Below, one piece after another: positions 40,422-50,000 of a stretch of 64,000 nucleotides of DNA; the first letter of the stretch is position 1, and each line of letters starts with the position of its first letter. The translations under genes were made by a program, and so were the position numbers. Below the pieces are notes generated by a model. That model made no database searches. It had not been told where the DNA came from and saw nothing but the letters and a program-made list of their open reading frames with translations. Location: the NCBI RefSeq assembly GCF_042611095.1, contig NZ_JBHFPV010000002.1, positions 930,001-994,000 on the forward strand. Reading direction: 5' to 3'. The stretch comes from Meishania litoralis (GTDB lineage: Bacteria > Bacteroidota > Bacteroidia > Flavobacteriales > Flavobacteriaceae).

Positions 40422-43400
40422 TTATGGTTTGTTAATTACTTTTAAAATCTGATTGCCATTTCCAGTAGAAACATATATATAATACATTCCCGCCGGTAGT
40501 TTATCAGTTGTTAGGTTAATCTCATTTACGCCCTTCTTTAGATCGTATTTACCAAAAGTTCGAACTCTTTGACCAATTCCATCATAAATGGACAATTCTC
40601 CCGTCACATCGTTTGGTGATTTCACCACCAGCGTTATGTCATTTTTAAATGGAATTGGGTATCCGGACAATTCCAAGGCAGGTGTACGATACTTTTGAAC
40701 ATCATCCATTGGGCAAACCTCAGCGTGTAATATTACATGAAAACTATCCATATCGCCTGCATTCAGATTTTGCCATGTGTAGGTAATGAAATCACCACTG
40801 ACCGTATCTGAATAAGGGTAATCCCCGGGCGCCACGGTTAAGTTACCATTGTTCTGTTTTACAGGTATGGAGTTACTGCCTACATACAATTGGGCCTCGG
40901 TCATCTTATAATCGTTTAGGGTTGATACCGTAACGTTGACAGACCCGTTGGAAAATGTTACTTCAACGGTTCCTACCAGGGCTCCTTTGCCAATATCGCA
41001 TTGCCCGGCAGCAGCATAAAGATCCATCTGATATATACCATCTATAGAAGGAATCTCATTGGTCCATCCCCAGCGATTCCCACTTATATTGGGAATGTCT
41101 AAGAAGCAAGTCCTTACATTTTCATCCGAAGATCTCGCAAAAGCCGTTTCGCATTTGTCAATTGATCCAGGGTTGCAATTTAGATCTTCATCAATTTCTC
41201 CATCACCATCGTTATCTACACCATCGCAAACCTCAATATCGCATCCATCTGGGATACCATCACCATCAGCATCCAGGGTATCATCAGATCCAGGACAAAC
41301 GTCAATACAGTCAGGCACCCCATCCTGATCGGTATCCATGCTATCGTCACAATCGTCAGTACAGTCAGGTGTTCCGTCGCCATCGCTGTCAATACTGTCA
41401 TCACACTGGTCGGAACAATCAGGAGTGCCGTCCCCGTCAGTGTCAATCCTATCGTCACAATCGTCAGTACAATCGGGTGTTCCATCGCCATCGCTGTCAA
41501 TACTGTCATCACACTGGTCGGAACAATCAGGAGTGCCGTCTCCGTCAGTGTCAATCGTATCGTCACAATCGTCAGTACAGTCAGGTGTTCCGTCGCCATC
41601 GCTGTCAATACTGTCATCACACTGGTCGGAACAATCAGGAGTGCCGTCCCCGTCAGTGTCAATCGTATCGTCACAATCATCAGTACAGTCGGGTGTTCCA
41701 TCGCCATCGCTGTCAATACTGTCATCACACTGGTCGGAACAATCAGGAGTGCCGTCCCCGTCAGTGTCAATCGTATCGTCACAATTATCATAGCAATCGG
41801 CCGTGCCATCGCCATCTTGGTCGAAACCTTCGTCTATGTCGCCATCACCATCATTATCAATACCATCGCAGACTTCTCCATTGGGTTCTGTGATTGTAAT
41901 GCTGCACCGGGAGGTTAATCCTATGGCGTCAGTGATGGTTACATAGTGAGTGCCCGCCTTTAACTTTGTGTTCAACTGCTCTGTTGTACCATCTTCCCAT
42001 TGATAGGTATATGGTCGGTAACCCCCATTTCCTTGCACTTTGGCGGAACCGTCATTTCCTCCTCGAACGGTTACATTGCCATAAAGGTTGATCCAGCAAT
42101 ACAATTCTTTAGCTATATCTATTTGACCGACAGCCTCACATCCATTTATATCAGTAACGGTAACCGAATGCAAACCATAGGTCAAGGTAGTCGCTGTTTG
42201 GGTAATCTCCCCATTGTCCCACAAAAAGGTAAATGGACCCGATCCACCTTCTAGATTTACGGTAGCCACCCCGTCTTCCGTTAGATGGTTCGTTGCAAGC
42301 TCTTCCTGTTCAACACTGCAAATGAAATCATTGCAGCTACCCTCACCAGGTTCAGATATGGTCACGCTACACTGCGATGTGGCCCCCGTGGCATCTGTAA
42401 TGGTCACATAATGGGTACCCGCAGACAGTGATTTGTTCACTTCCTCGGTTGAGCCGTCTTGCCACTTAAAGCTATATGGCCGATAACCCCCGTTACCTTT
42501 TACACTTGCAACGCCATCGCTACCTCCGCGGATGCTCACGTTCTGTATCAAGTTTGTCCAACAGTATAGTTCCTTGGCAATATCTATTTGACAAGTGGTC
42601 TCACACCCGTTGGAATCCGTTACGGTCACCGTATGCATTCCATAGGTCAAGGTGGTGGCTGTTTGGGTGTTCTCACCGTTGTCCCAAAGGTAAGTGTACT
42701 CTGCCGCGCCCCCTTTTGGGTACACCGTTGCAACACCGTCTAGCGTCAAATGGTTCGTTGCGAGCCTATCTTGCTCTATGCTACAGGTCAACGGCTCGTT
42801 GTTGGTTACGATGAAAGCCTCCGAAGTGGCCTCACATCCCAATTCGTTTGAAACCGTTACGGAATAGCTTCCCTCCAAGGCCGTAATGGTCCGGGTAGTC
42901 TGGCCGCCCGGTGACCATAGATAACTTGCAAAGCCGGCCCCGGCATCCAAGGTAACCCCGTTCCCGTCATGGCAATAGCTATCGTTTCCGGTGATCTCCA
43001 CCATAGGGGCCGGGTTCACCGTTAAGGTGGCCGCTTCACTGGTCACCGAACAATCGTCCGTGGGGTCATTCGACGTACCGTTGTCCGAAGTTATTATTAC
43101 ACGGTATAGCCATCCATCTGCATTGACGAATGCACCCTGTGGCGCATTGATAATACTTTCAGTCTGATTATCAAGATTAGTCCAAAATTGGCCTCCACTA
43201 GTCGATGATTCCCAACGATATGTAAGTGTTCCGTTTCCAGTGGCCCCAACGCTAAAACTATAGGGCTCAAATTCGCAGACCTCTACATCCTGGGGCTGGG
43301 TGTCAATTGAAACTTCACATGGAATAATCACATCTATTGTGGCCGCATCGCCATCATCCTCATCCCCCGGGTCATCAATAACATTACCATCCCCATTGGT

Positions 43401-45107
43401 ATCCACACCATTGCCCGGGGTAGAGTCCACATCGGTTTCGTTCTGCGCGGTTACTTCCGCAAGGTTCAAATAATCCCCCGATGCATTTACGGTGGCCGAC
43501 ACCGTCAAGGTTTCGCTTTGGACGGCCACTAGGCTGCCCAAAGTCCATTGTCCAGTACCACTGTTATACGTTCCTTGGCTAGTTGTGAAGCCCGTATAGG
43601 TATACCCACTGGGCAATTGGTCCGTAACCACTACCCCGGTTGCCGTACTCGGGCCCTGGTTGGTCACCACCACCGTAAATGTGACAGGGTCGCCAACATT
43701 GGGCGTGGCGTTATCAACGCTCATTTCAAGTTCTAGGTCCACCTCATTGGTATCGAAGTTCCAGAAATTGACCGATCTATTGCTAACGGTATTGTCGACC
43801 GTGAATTGGGTACATGGGCGACTCATCCCTTCCGGATCCGTATCACCTCCACCTAATATGTTGGTCCAGCCAGGCTGTGGGGTTTCACATATGGTGTAGG
43901 TCCCAACGGGAAAGGCACCAAAGGAAACCACGCCATTGGCATCGGTTATACCATCGGCCAACTCATTGCCACTCTCATCATAGAGCGTGAATTCCCATCC
44001 TGGGAGTCTTGGATCGTTCGCAAAGCTTACGCCTCCGATTCCATCATCTTGGAGTTTGGTCGCGAAAATATCAACAAGGTCTACCTCATAGTTCCAGAAA
44101 TTGACCGATCTATTGCTAACGGTATTGTCGACCGTGAATTGGGTACATGGGCGACTCATCCCTTCCGGATCCGTATCACCTCCACCTAATATGTTGGTCC
44201 AGCCAGGCTGTGGGGTTTCACATATGGTGTAGGTCCCAACGGGAAAGGCACCAAAGGAAACCACGCCATTGGCATCGGTTATACCATCGGCCAACTCATT
44301 GCCACTCTCATCATAGAGCGTGAATTCCCATCCTGGGAGTCTTGGATCGTTCGCAAAGCTTACGCCTCCGATTCCATCATCTTGGAGTTTGGTCGCGAAA
44401 ATATCAACAAGGTCTCCTGTTGTAATTGCAAAATTAACATCAACCGTACCTGGATAGACATTTTCATTATCGCTCACCCAATTAGCAATATTATGTACGG
44501 TTGCCCTAATTTCTTCGGGCGTGCCCGACAAGGGACAACCCGCTATACCACAACTAAATTGAAAGTTATCTTGTTCAATTCCTCCTGGGCCTGTCAATCT
44601 GATAGCGGTATCGCCTGTTGTCAAAACGTCAGGAAGCGCTGAAGTGGTGTTGCTCGTTGCGTCACCATCCCAGTTTGCATCATCTGTTACGCCAGATACC
44701 ACATTAAAATGCAATCCTGCTATAAATGTAGGGCTGGCGATACTGCCCTGTATGGCGAACAGTTGATCTCCTAATACCGTAAATGAAGCCGCCGGTGGAG
44801 ACAAATTACTAAAATCCAATACAATAACGTCGCCTGCCGTTCTGGCCACACCAGAAGTCCAGGTAAATTCACCGTCACCGGCAAAAGAAGAGAATCCAGT
44901 AACATCACTCCAACCTCGATCCGTAAAAATAATCTGTGTGGCAGCGTCAACATCTTTTAACAAAATGAAGGCAAAGCTGTCATCGGTATCTGTTTCCCCG
45001 TCGGTATTTATACCCAAAAAGGCAATATCTCCAGCACTTAGGGTTGTCTGGGCAAAAGCAGTAATAAAAGTGAGCAATAAAGCACACAAGAATGTAATTT
45101 TTCTCAT
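40422..45107 (-). CDS. Large T9SS-secreted surface protein with calcium-binding and SprB-like repeats
   Basis: A 1561-residue exported protein. In order: signal peptide (residues 1-19); an LTD-like or related region to about 230; two identical SdrD-like B domains (about 230-450); a DUF11 domain (about 457-580, with VTNQGPSTATGVVVTDQLPSG); Ig-like segments; SprB-type repeats (about 712-1072, with YTYLWDNGE and LTYGMHTVTVTDSNGCE); thrombospondin type 3 calcium repeats (about 1075-1309, DGDGTPDCSDQCDD units); and a type A T9SS sorting domain (last 80 residues, ending GNGNQILKVINKP). It should be exported and attached to or released from the cell surface. No enzymatic domain is seen; an adhesin or gliding-type role is inferred. 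Confidence 0.88.
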   Translation of the reverse strand: MRKITFLCALLLTFITAFAQTTLSAGDIAFLGINTDGETDTDDSFAFILLKDVDAATQIIFTDRGWSDVTGFSSFAGDGEFTWTSGVARTAGDVIVLDFSNLSPPAASFTVLGDQLFAIQGSIASPTFIAGLHFNVVSGVTDDANWDGDATSNTTSALPDVLTTGDTAIRLTGPGGIEQDNFQFSCGIAGCPLSGTPEEIRATVHNIANWVSDNENVYPGTVDVNFAITTGDLVDIFATKLQDDGIGGVSFANDPRLPGWEFTLYDESGNELADGITDANGVVSFGAFPVGTYTICETPQPGWTNILGGGDTDPEGMSRPCTQFTVDNTVSNRSVNFWNYEVDLVDIFATKLQDDGIGGVSFANDPRLPGWEFTLYDESGNELADGITDANGVVSFGAFPVGTYTICETPQPGWTNILGGGDTDPEGMSRPCTQFTVDNTVSNRSVNFWNFDTNEVDLELEMSVDNATPNVGDPVTFTVVVTNQGPSTATGVVVTDQLPSGYTYTGFTTSQGTYNSGTGQWTLGSLVAVQSETLTVSATVNASGDYLNLAEVTAQNETDVDSTPGNGVDTNGDGNVIDDPGDEDDGDAATIDVIIPCEVSIDTQPQDVEVCEFEPYSFSVGATGNGTLTYRWESSTSGGQFWTNLDNQTESIINAPQGAFVNADGWLYRVIITSDNGTSNDPTDDCSVTSEAATLTVNPAPMVEITGNDSYCHDGNGVTLDAGAGFASYLWSPGGQTTRTITALEGSYSVTVSNELGCEATSEAFIVTNNEPLTCSIEQDRLATNHLTLDGVATVYPKGGAAEYTYLWDNGENTQTATTLTYGMHTVTVTDSNGCETTCQIDIAKELYCWTNLIQNVSIRGGSDGVASVKGNGGYRPYSFKWQDGSTEEVNKSLSAGTHYVTITDATGATSQCSVTISEPGEGSCNDFICSVEQEELATNHLTEDGVATVNLEGGSGPFTFLWDNGEITQTATTLTYGLHSVTVTDINGCEAVGQIDIAKELYCWINLYGNVTVRGGNDGSAKVQGNGGYRPYTYQWEDGTTEQLNTKLKAGTHYVTITDAIGLTSRCSITITEPNGEVCDGIDNDGDGDIDEGFDQDGDGTADCYDNCDDTIDTDGDGTPDCSDQCDDSIDSDGDGTPDCTDDCDDTIDTDGDGTPDCSDQCDDSIDSDGDGTPDCTDDCDDTIDTDGDGTPDCSDQCDDSIDSDGDGTPDCTDDCDDRIDTDGDGTPDCSDQCDDSIDSDGDGTPDCTDDCDDSMDTDQDGVPDCIDVCPGSDDTLDADGDGIPDGCDIEVCDGVDNDGDGEIDEDLNCNPGSIDKCETAFARSSDENVRTCFLDIPNISGNRWGWTNEIPSIDGIYQMDLYAAAGQCDIGKGALVGTVEVTFSNGSVNVTVSTLNDYKMTEAQLYVGSNSIPVKQNNGNLTVAPGDYPYSDTVSGDFITYTWQNLNAGDMDSFHVILHAEVCPMDDVQKYRTPALELSGYPIPFKNDITLVVKSPNDVTGELSIYDGIGQRVRTFGKYDLKKGVNEINLTTDKLPAGMYYIYVSTGNGNQILKVINKP
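41344..41805. repeat. 108-bp tandem repeats encoding calcium-binding TSP3 units
   Basis: The block beginning TCGTCACAATC recurs at about 41344, 41452, 41560, 41668 and (diverged) 41776, an exact 108-bp period. Each unit encodes 36 residues, two TSP3-like DxDxDGxxD segments. Copies differ at only a few positions. Confidence 0.9.
43758..44415. repeat. 333-bp direct tandem duplication within the surface protein gene
   Basis: 43758-44082 and 44091-44415 appear identical over 325 bp, period 333 bp (111 residues). The two copies encode the same SdrD-like domain. Perfect identity at synonymous sites points to a recent duplication or gene conversion. Confidence 0.92.
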
Positions 45108-45144
45108 ATCAGGTCTGTCTTAGTTGGTGAATTTCTCGTAGATA

Positions 45145-45657
45145 TTAACTTCTTGAAGGAAATAATCCAGTCAAAGCGATGATATAAGTCACACATTGGA
45201 AAGGTTGTATATTATTTACGGACTGGCTACCCCCTGAATTCAAGGTCTGAAATGTGGCCATGTCGGAGTCTGAGGTCGTACCAAAACTATCAAGACCTGC
45301 CCCGGCAACATAATTACCGGAGGGCACATCGGTATTACCTTCTTCCTTAGCAGGTAAGGAAACTCCATGACTGTGTGATGGTAGTTGATTTACATTCAAC
45401 GTGTTGGTCTCCGTACCGCTTTTTTCTCCCAATCTTCTTGGGGTCAAACCAGGTCCATTTCCTGCATGCATGGGAACTCTACCACGTAAATCAGGTAATC
45501 CAAAGGTTGTTCGACCGTCACCCCCATAGGTAGTTCCTAAAATTGAATATAAAGCAGAGTTGCTTGCAATGGATAAAAGTTGACCGTCACACAATGCCCA
45601 TCCGCGTGGGGCAAAGTTTCCGCCGAACATTATAATTTGTCCTATAAATGGTTCCAT
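45145..45657 (-). CDS. Phage tail collar-domain protein (microcystin-dependent protein-like)
   Basis: A 170-residue protein of the tail-collar family. The N-terminus has IGQIIMFGGNFAPRGWALCD and GQLLSIASNSALYSILGTTYGG, the middle GLPDLRGRVPMHAG, and the end has LPSHSHGV and NNIQPFQCVTYIIALTGLFP, all family landmarks. Homologues form the tip or collar of phage tails and contractile injection devices, but single copies outside phage loci are common in Bacteroidota. No other tail gene is near. It lies 38 bp upstream of the large surface protein on the same strand; the two may be co-expressed. Confidence 0.9.
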   Translation of the reverse strand: MEPFIGQIIMFGGNFAPRGWALCDGQLLSIASNSALYSILGTTYGGDGRTTFGLPDLRGRVPMHAGNGPGLTPRRLGEKSGTETNTLNVNQLPSHSHGVSLPAKEEGNTDVPSGNYVAGAGLDSFGTTSDSDMATFQTLNSGGSQSVNNIQPFQCVTYIIALTGLFPSRS

Positions 45658-45668
45658 AGTTTAATAAT

Positions 45669-46211
45669 TTATTGGTTGATTGAAATATTAAAATTGATTT
45701 TTGTTTTATAGAATAATTTTTCCATTTTTGGAAAAAGTAGACTGTCTTCTAAATTTCGATTGGATTCCCAATGTTTATCGGTGATATATGCACCGAAACC
45801 TGAAAATTTCAGCTCTGTCAAGGTCGACCTCGCACCCGTAGAAAGTTTAAAATGTACTGTTGTATGCTTACCGAACTCACGGTTAGGGTAATCGGTTAAG
45901 ATGTGATAACAGCCATTTTCATCTGTTATCAAGCTGCCCTTATGACCCAATTTTTTTGAATCGGGCGATAGGTGCCAAAATTCGATTAGGACACCTCTCA
46001 ATATATTTTTGCCAGTATCATCAAAAATTTGTCCCGATATCTCGATTTGTTTACCAAATAGTTTCTTTCGTATATCCTTTACATGCAATACTCCGCTTTC
46101 AAATTGCATCGTTGAAATGGATGGCCGCACTTTGGATGGAAATAACATAAGCCCACTAGAGGCTATTAAAGAATTCTTGAGGAAATTCCTTCTCAGGTAG
46201 TTTTGTTTCAT
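45669..46211 (-). CDS. Intradiol dioxygenase-fold exported protein, incomplete metal site
   Basis: A 180-residue protein from the Met at 46211. It begins with a twin-arginine-like export signal (KQNYLRRNFLKNSLIASSGL) and continues as a beta-sandwich of the protocatechuate 3,4-dioxygenase family: EISGQIFDDTGKN, VLIEFWHLSPDSKK, GSLITDENGCYHILTDYP and TVHFKLSTGA. In active enzymes the last block is HIHF with two iron-binding His; here the first His is Thr (TTVHF), so the iron site is probably lost. An upstream Met at 46262 adds 17 residues that spoil the signal. It may be a structural or carbohydrate-binding relative; it sits 12 bp before the collar-protein gene. Confidence 0.65.
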   Translation of the reverse strand: MKQNYLRRNFLKNSLIASSGLMLFPSKVRPSISTMQFESGVLHVKDIRKKLFGKQIEISGQIFDDTGKNILRGVLIEFWHLSPDSKKLGHKGSLITDENGCYHILTDYPNREFGKHTTVHFKLSTGARSTLTELKFSGFGAYITDKHWESNRNLEDSLLFPKMEKLFYKTKINFNISINQ

Positions 46212-46262
46212 ATTCCTATAGGTTTGGTCATTTACAAAACCATAGGAAGTAAATCGGTTCAA

Positions 46263-46976
46263 TTAAGGTGTGGGGTAATACAGACTGATTATCAATGAAT
46301 TTTAATCAAAAAAATCAATTGAAAGGATGGAAGATAGGTTTTTGTTTATATAATGCTAATGAAATTGTATAAATGGTATGGTTTTCACGATAAACGACGA
46401 AAAAAGTGTTAAATAATTCAAATCCAAGATTTAAGAGTTCTTCGAAATACTGCATTATGGAAATATTGGCCCAAAATTAACTCAGTAATAATATCGGGGA
46501 CATTTATCTCTCTATTGATTAAAGAAATATATTAAGTTTCAAGAAAAAAACTTTTAACGTACAAAACCAAAAAGCCTAATTTTAAATTGTTATTAAAGAC
46601 AAAATAATATTGCCATGGAATGAGAGCTATTTATATAATATGCCGTACCAACACCTGCATCCACATTTAAGCATGGCAGAGCCTGGCATTCAACATACTA
46701 GCTTGAGTAATAAAATTGGTTTTTGAAAAAGAATCACCTCCTATCATAAAAATAAAAGTACATCTGTATTTAGTCACCCATGAGTTCAAACCATGCATAT
46801 TATTATAGGGACAAAAGCTTAGGCGTTTGAAAACCTCGGTGTTCATCGGTCATTATGTAATCAATAAATCAGATGCAAATTTCTATTTTAAACCTCAAAA
46901 ATATTCTATGCAATAAACGTGTCAATCAAAGAGAAAAATCTCGATACCGATAAAAAAATGAGAAAAATATGTTGGC
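46263..46976. other. Long AT-rich interval without a gene
   Basis: About 700 bp with no ORF, tRNA or clear structured element that I can support. It carries the upstream region of the dioxygenase-like gene at its left end and leads into the yebC-like sequence at 46977. It may be decayed coding DNA. Confidence 0.5.
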
Positions 46977-47006
46977 CAGAACATCTGCCATGCGATGCAG
47001 GAATAA
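46977..47006 (+). repeat. Short sequence similar to the yebC 3' end
   Basis: Thirty bases match 29461-29490 at 24 positions without gaps: both begin CAGAAC and end ATGCAGGAATAA, which includes the yebC stop codon. The 12-base end block is identical. The fit is weaker than at 39227, so this may be an old att remnant or chance. Confidence 0.5.
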
Positions 47007-47021
47007 TAAACTTCTCAACAT

Positions 47022-47062
47022 TAAAAAAAGGGGGAGCCGCTTTGCGGCTCCCCCTTTTTTTT
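47022..47062. terminator. Bidirectional intrinsic terminator
   Basis: GGGGGAGCCGC (47030-47040), loop TTT, GCGGCTCCCCC (47044-47054), with A-run at left and T-run at right. It closes the giant minus-strand gene ending at 47082. Confidence 0.93.
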
Positions 47063-47081
47063 ATTTAATTTTTCGGCCAAA

Positions 47082-50000
47082 TCATTCTTTCTTGATGACC
47101 AGGCTTTCCTGGTAAACCCCTCCGTTTTCGTCGGTGGCCTGCAAGAAATAAATTCCTGTCCCCAATTCCTCAACATTCAGGTCATCGCCCAAATTGGTGC
47201 TTGGCACGGTTTTTACCAAACGGCCTGTGACATCAAAAATGGAAACATTAATGTACTTTATCGGGGTCTTAAAACTAACCGATACCACATTGCTCGCAGG
47301 GTTAGGATACAACTCCATTTCATTGGACTTTCCATTAACATAATTCTTGCCCGAACTACCGAGCGGACATCCATAGATCTCGACCTCGGCCATGTGCAGT
47401 ATGCCCGTGCCCGCAAGCTGTACCCGCACGTACCTGCCATTGACATCCACGGAAAAGCTCTCCTCGAGGTCCGCGGCGCCATCGAAGTACACCGAAGTGA
47501 TACCGGGGTCATCCAATAGCGAGGCCAGGGTCGCACCCGGGGTGAAGGGCTCATCGCTGATCAACACGTAAAAATTGTTCAATCGGGATTCAAGTCCGTT
47601 CGTACGGTTATAGATGTCGATGCGAAGGAGCTGGGACAGCTCGATGAGCTCCACCTGCCACCACGGCTGGTACTCGCCCACGGCCGTATGCTGAAGGTCC
47701 ACCGACGAGCCCCATGGAATGGTCCCCGCGCGGTTCCCGTCGTTGGCGTACCTCGCCTCGCCCGTGCCATAGGTACTCGATTGAGAGGAGGGCCTATCCA
47801 ACGCTAGGTTAGGGGAAATGCAATCGGCAGGGTTCACGATAATCTCCGTACTGGCCGATATCGTGCATGTACCCTCGGTATAGGTATAGGTAGCCGAATA
47901 GAAGCCAATGCCCTGACCCGGGTCAAAAATACCTTCCGCGGAGACATCCCCCGACCATATGCCTCCCAAAGGGCTGGCCGTAAGGCTCTGGGGACCTTCG
48001 GTACCCAAAAATGGACCTACGGGGTCTATCGCCACCTGGATCTCCTCACAGGGGTCCGGGCCGAGGGGGCAACCGTAGACCTCGACCTCGGCCATGTGAA
48101 GTATGCCCGTGCCCGACAGCTGTACCCTTACATACCGGCCGTTCACGTCCACCGGAAAGCTCTCCTCGAGGCCCGCGGCGCCATCGAAGTACACCGAGGT
48201 GATACCGGGGTCTTCCAATAGCGAGGCCAGGGTCGCACCCGGGGCGAAGGGATCATCGCTGATCAACACGTAAAAATTGTTCAATCGGGATTCAAGTCCG
48301 TTCGTACGGTTATAGATGTCGATGCGAAGGAGCTGGGACAGCTCGATGAGCTCCACCTGCCACCACGGCTGGTACTCGCCCACGGCCGTATGCTGAAGGT
48401 CCACCGACGAGCCCCATGGAATCGTCCCCGCGCGGTTCCCGTCGTTGGCGTACAGCGCCTCGCCCGTACCATAGGTACTCGATTGCGAGGAGGGCCTATC
48501 CAACGCTAGGTTGGAAGAGGTGCAATTGGTGTCACAATCGGCGTTCTTACCCCCATCGGTAATCGTCCAACCAAAATCGTCGATCAGTTTTTGGCGGGCT
48601 TCTTCGCCTAGGCAGTATTGGCTGTGGCCACCATCGAATGCAACTCCGCTTTGGAGTTGTTGAGTGCTCCAACCGTTTAAGGTGTTGTCGTAGTTTTGAA
48701 TCGAAAGACCTATATCTTTAAACATTCCGCCCATTGAGAAAACCTGAGCAATCTTCCAGTTGCCTAAATTTTGGTTAAAGGAAGATGCCCCGGAGAACAT
48801 CCCATGCATATTAGTGACATTTTCTACATTCCATCGCGCCAAATCTTGATTAAAGCTTTTGGCTCCAGAGAACATAGTTCTCATACTGGATACATTACTT
48901 ACATCCCAATCTCCAATGTTCTGATTAAAGCTTTCATTTAAGGAAAACATTCCCGTCATATCTTGTACCTTACTAACATCCCATTGACCTATGTTCTGAT
49001 TGAACTGCATTCCAGGAAAGAGAATACTATCAAACATATATTCCATGTTAGATACACTGCTTACATCCCAGTTACCAATGTCCTGATTAAAGGAGATTGC
49101 ACTAGCGAACATATATCCCATGTCCTCGACATTGCCTACGTTCCATGTTGATATATCCTGGTTAAATTGATAAGCTGTTATAAACATACTATTCATATTA
49201 GTTATTCCTGAAACGTCCCATTGTCCAATAGATTCATTACCAATTAAATTATTACAATCCCCGAACATTAGCGATAAGTCAGTTACCTGGGAAAAGTTTG
49301 GCACATCTAAGGTTTTTAAATCCATATTAATACAGCTGTAAAAAGACCTCTCCATTGACCTCCAAATAATATCACCCCACTGGTCTACTGCAATCAATTT
49401 GCCCTTATCGCCCGAGTTATTAAAATAAATCCTGGGAAATTCCCCTGAAATTGAAACTTGATAGGTGCCCGGTGTTTCATACGTATGTGTGATATCACCA
49501 TTAACCCCTTCGTTGAAACTACCATCTCCCCAATCGACCGTATAATCATAAAACGCTCCGGGGAATGTCGGAATCATAATCTGATTATCCTCTGAAGTAC
49601 CAGGGTTATCTGTTTTCCAAGTGGTGATAAAGGGTCTAAAGGGTTCATCTTGCAACATGACGCTGACCGACCATTGTTGCTCACTTTGGTCTTCAGCCGT
49701 GACAGTATAAGACACGGGTTGACTAAAATCTTGAGCAATGCCTTCTTCAGGCGAAACGGTCGCACCGGCGGAAACGGAGATATTGCTTGGCGCAAGTGCC
49801 GTCACATCGGTATCGAAGGGCATGGTGATTGTAATGGTTTTTTCCAAGGGGTCGATTTGGGCCTCCCCGACCTGATTCGGTATTTCGAAGCCCGTAATGT
49901 CATTTTCCATCGAAGCGTCGAACATGACCGTTATCGTCTGGGTGCATTGCCCTACATTGCCGGCCACATCCATGGTTTCCCAAATGATAGTGGTCGTACC

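Noticed and set aside
41162..41893. Long ORFs in other frames (243 aa on the plus strand, 199 aa on the minus strand) through the TSP3 repeats
   Set aside because: They are produced by the 108-bp repeat, whose period is a multiple of three and so keeps all frames open. The surface protein frame has the family motifs and continues on both sides.
45145..45657. Prophage or contractile injection system suggested by the tail-collar protein
   Set aside because: No sheath, tube, baseplate, spike or ATPase gene lies in the neighbourhood; isolated collar-domain genes are common in this phylum.
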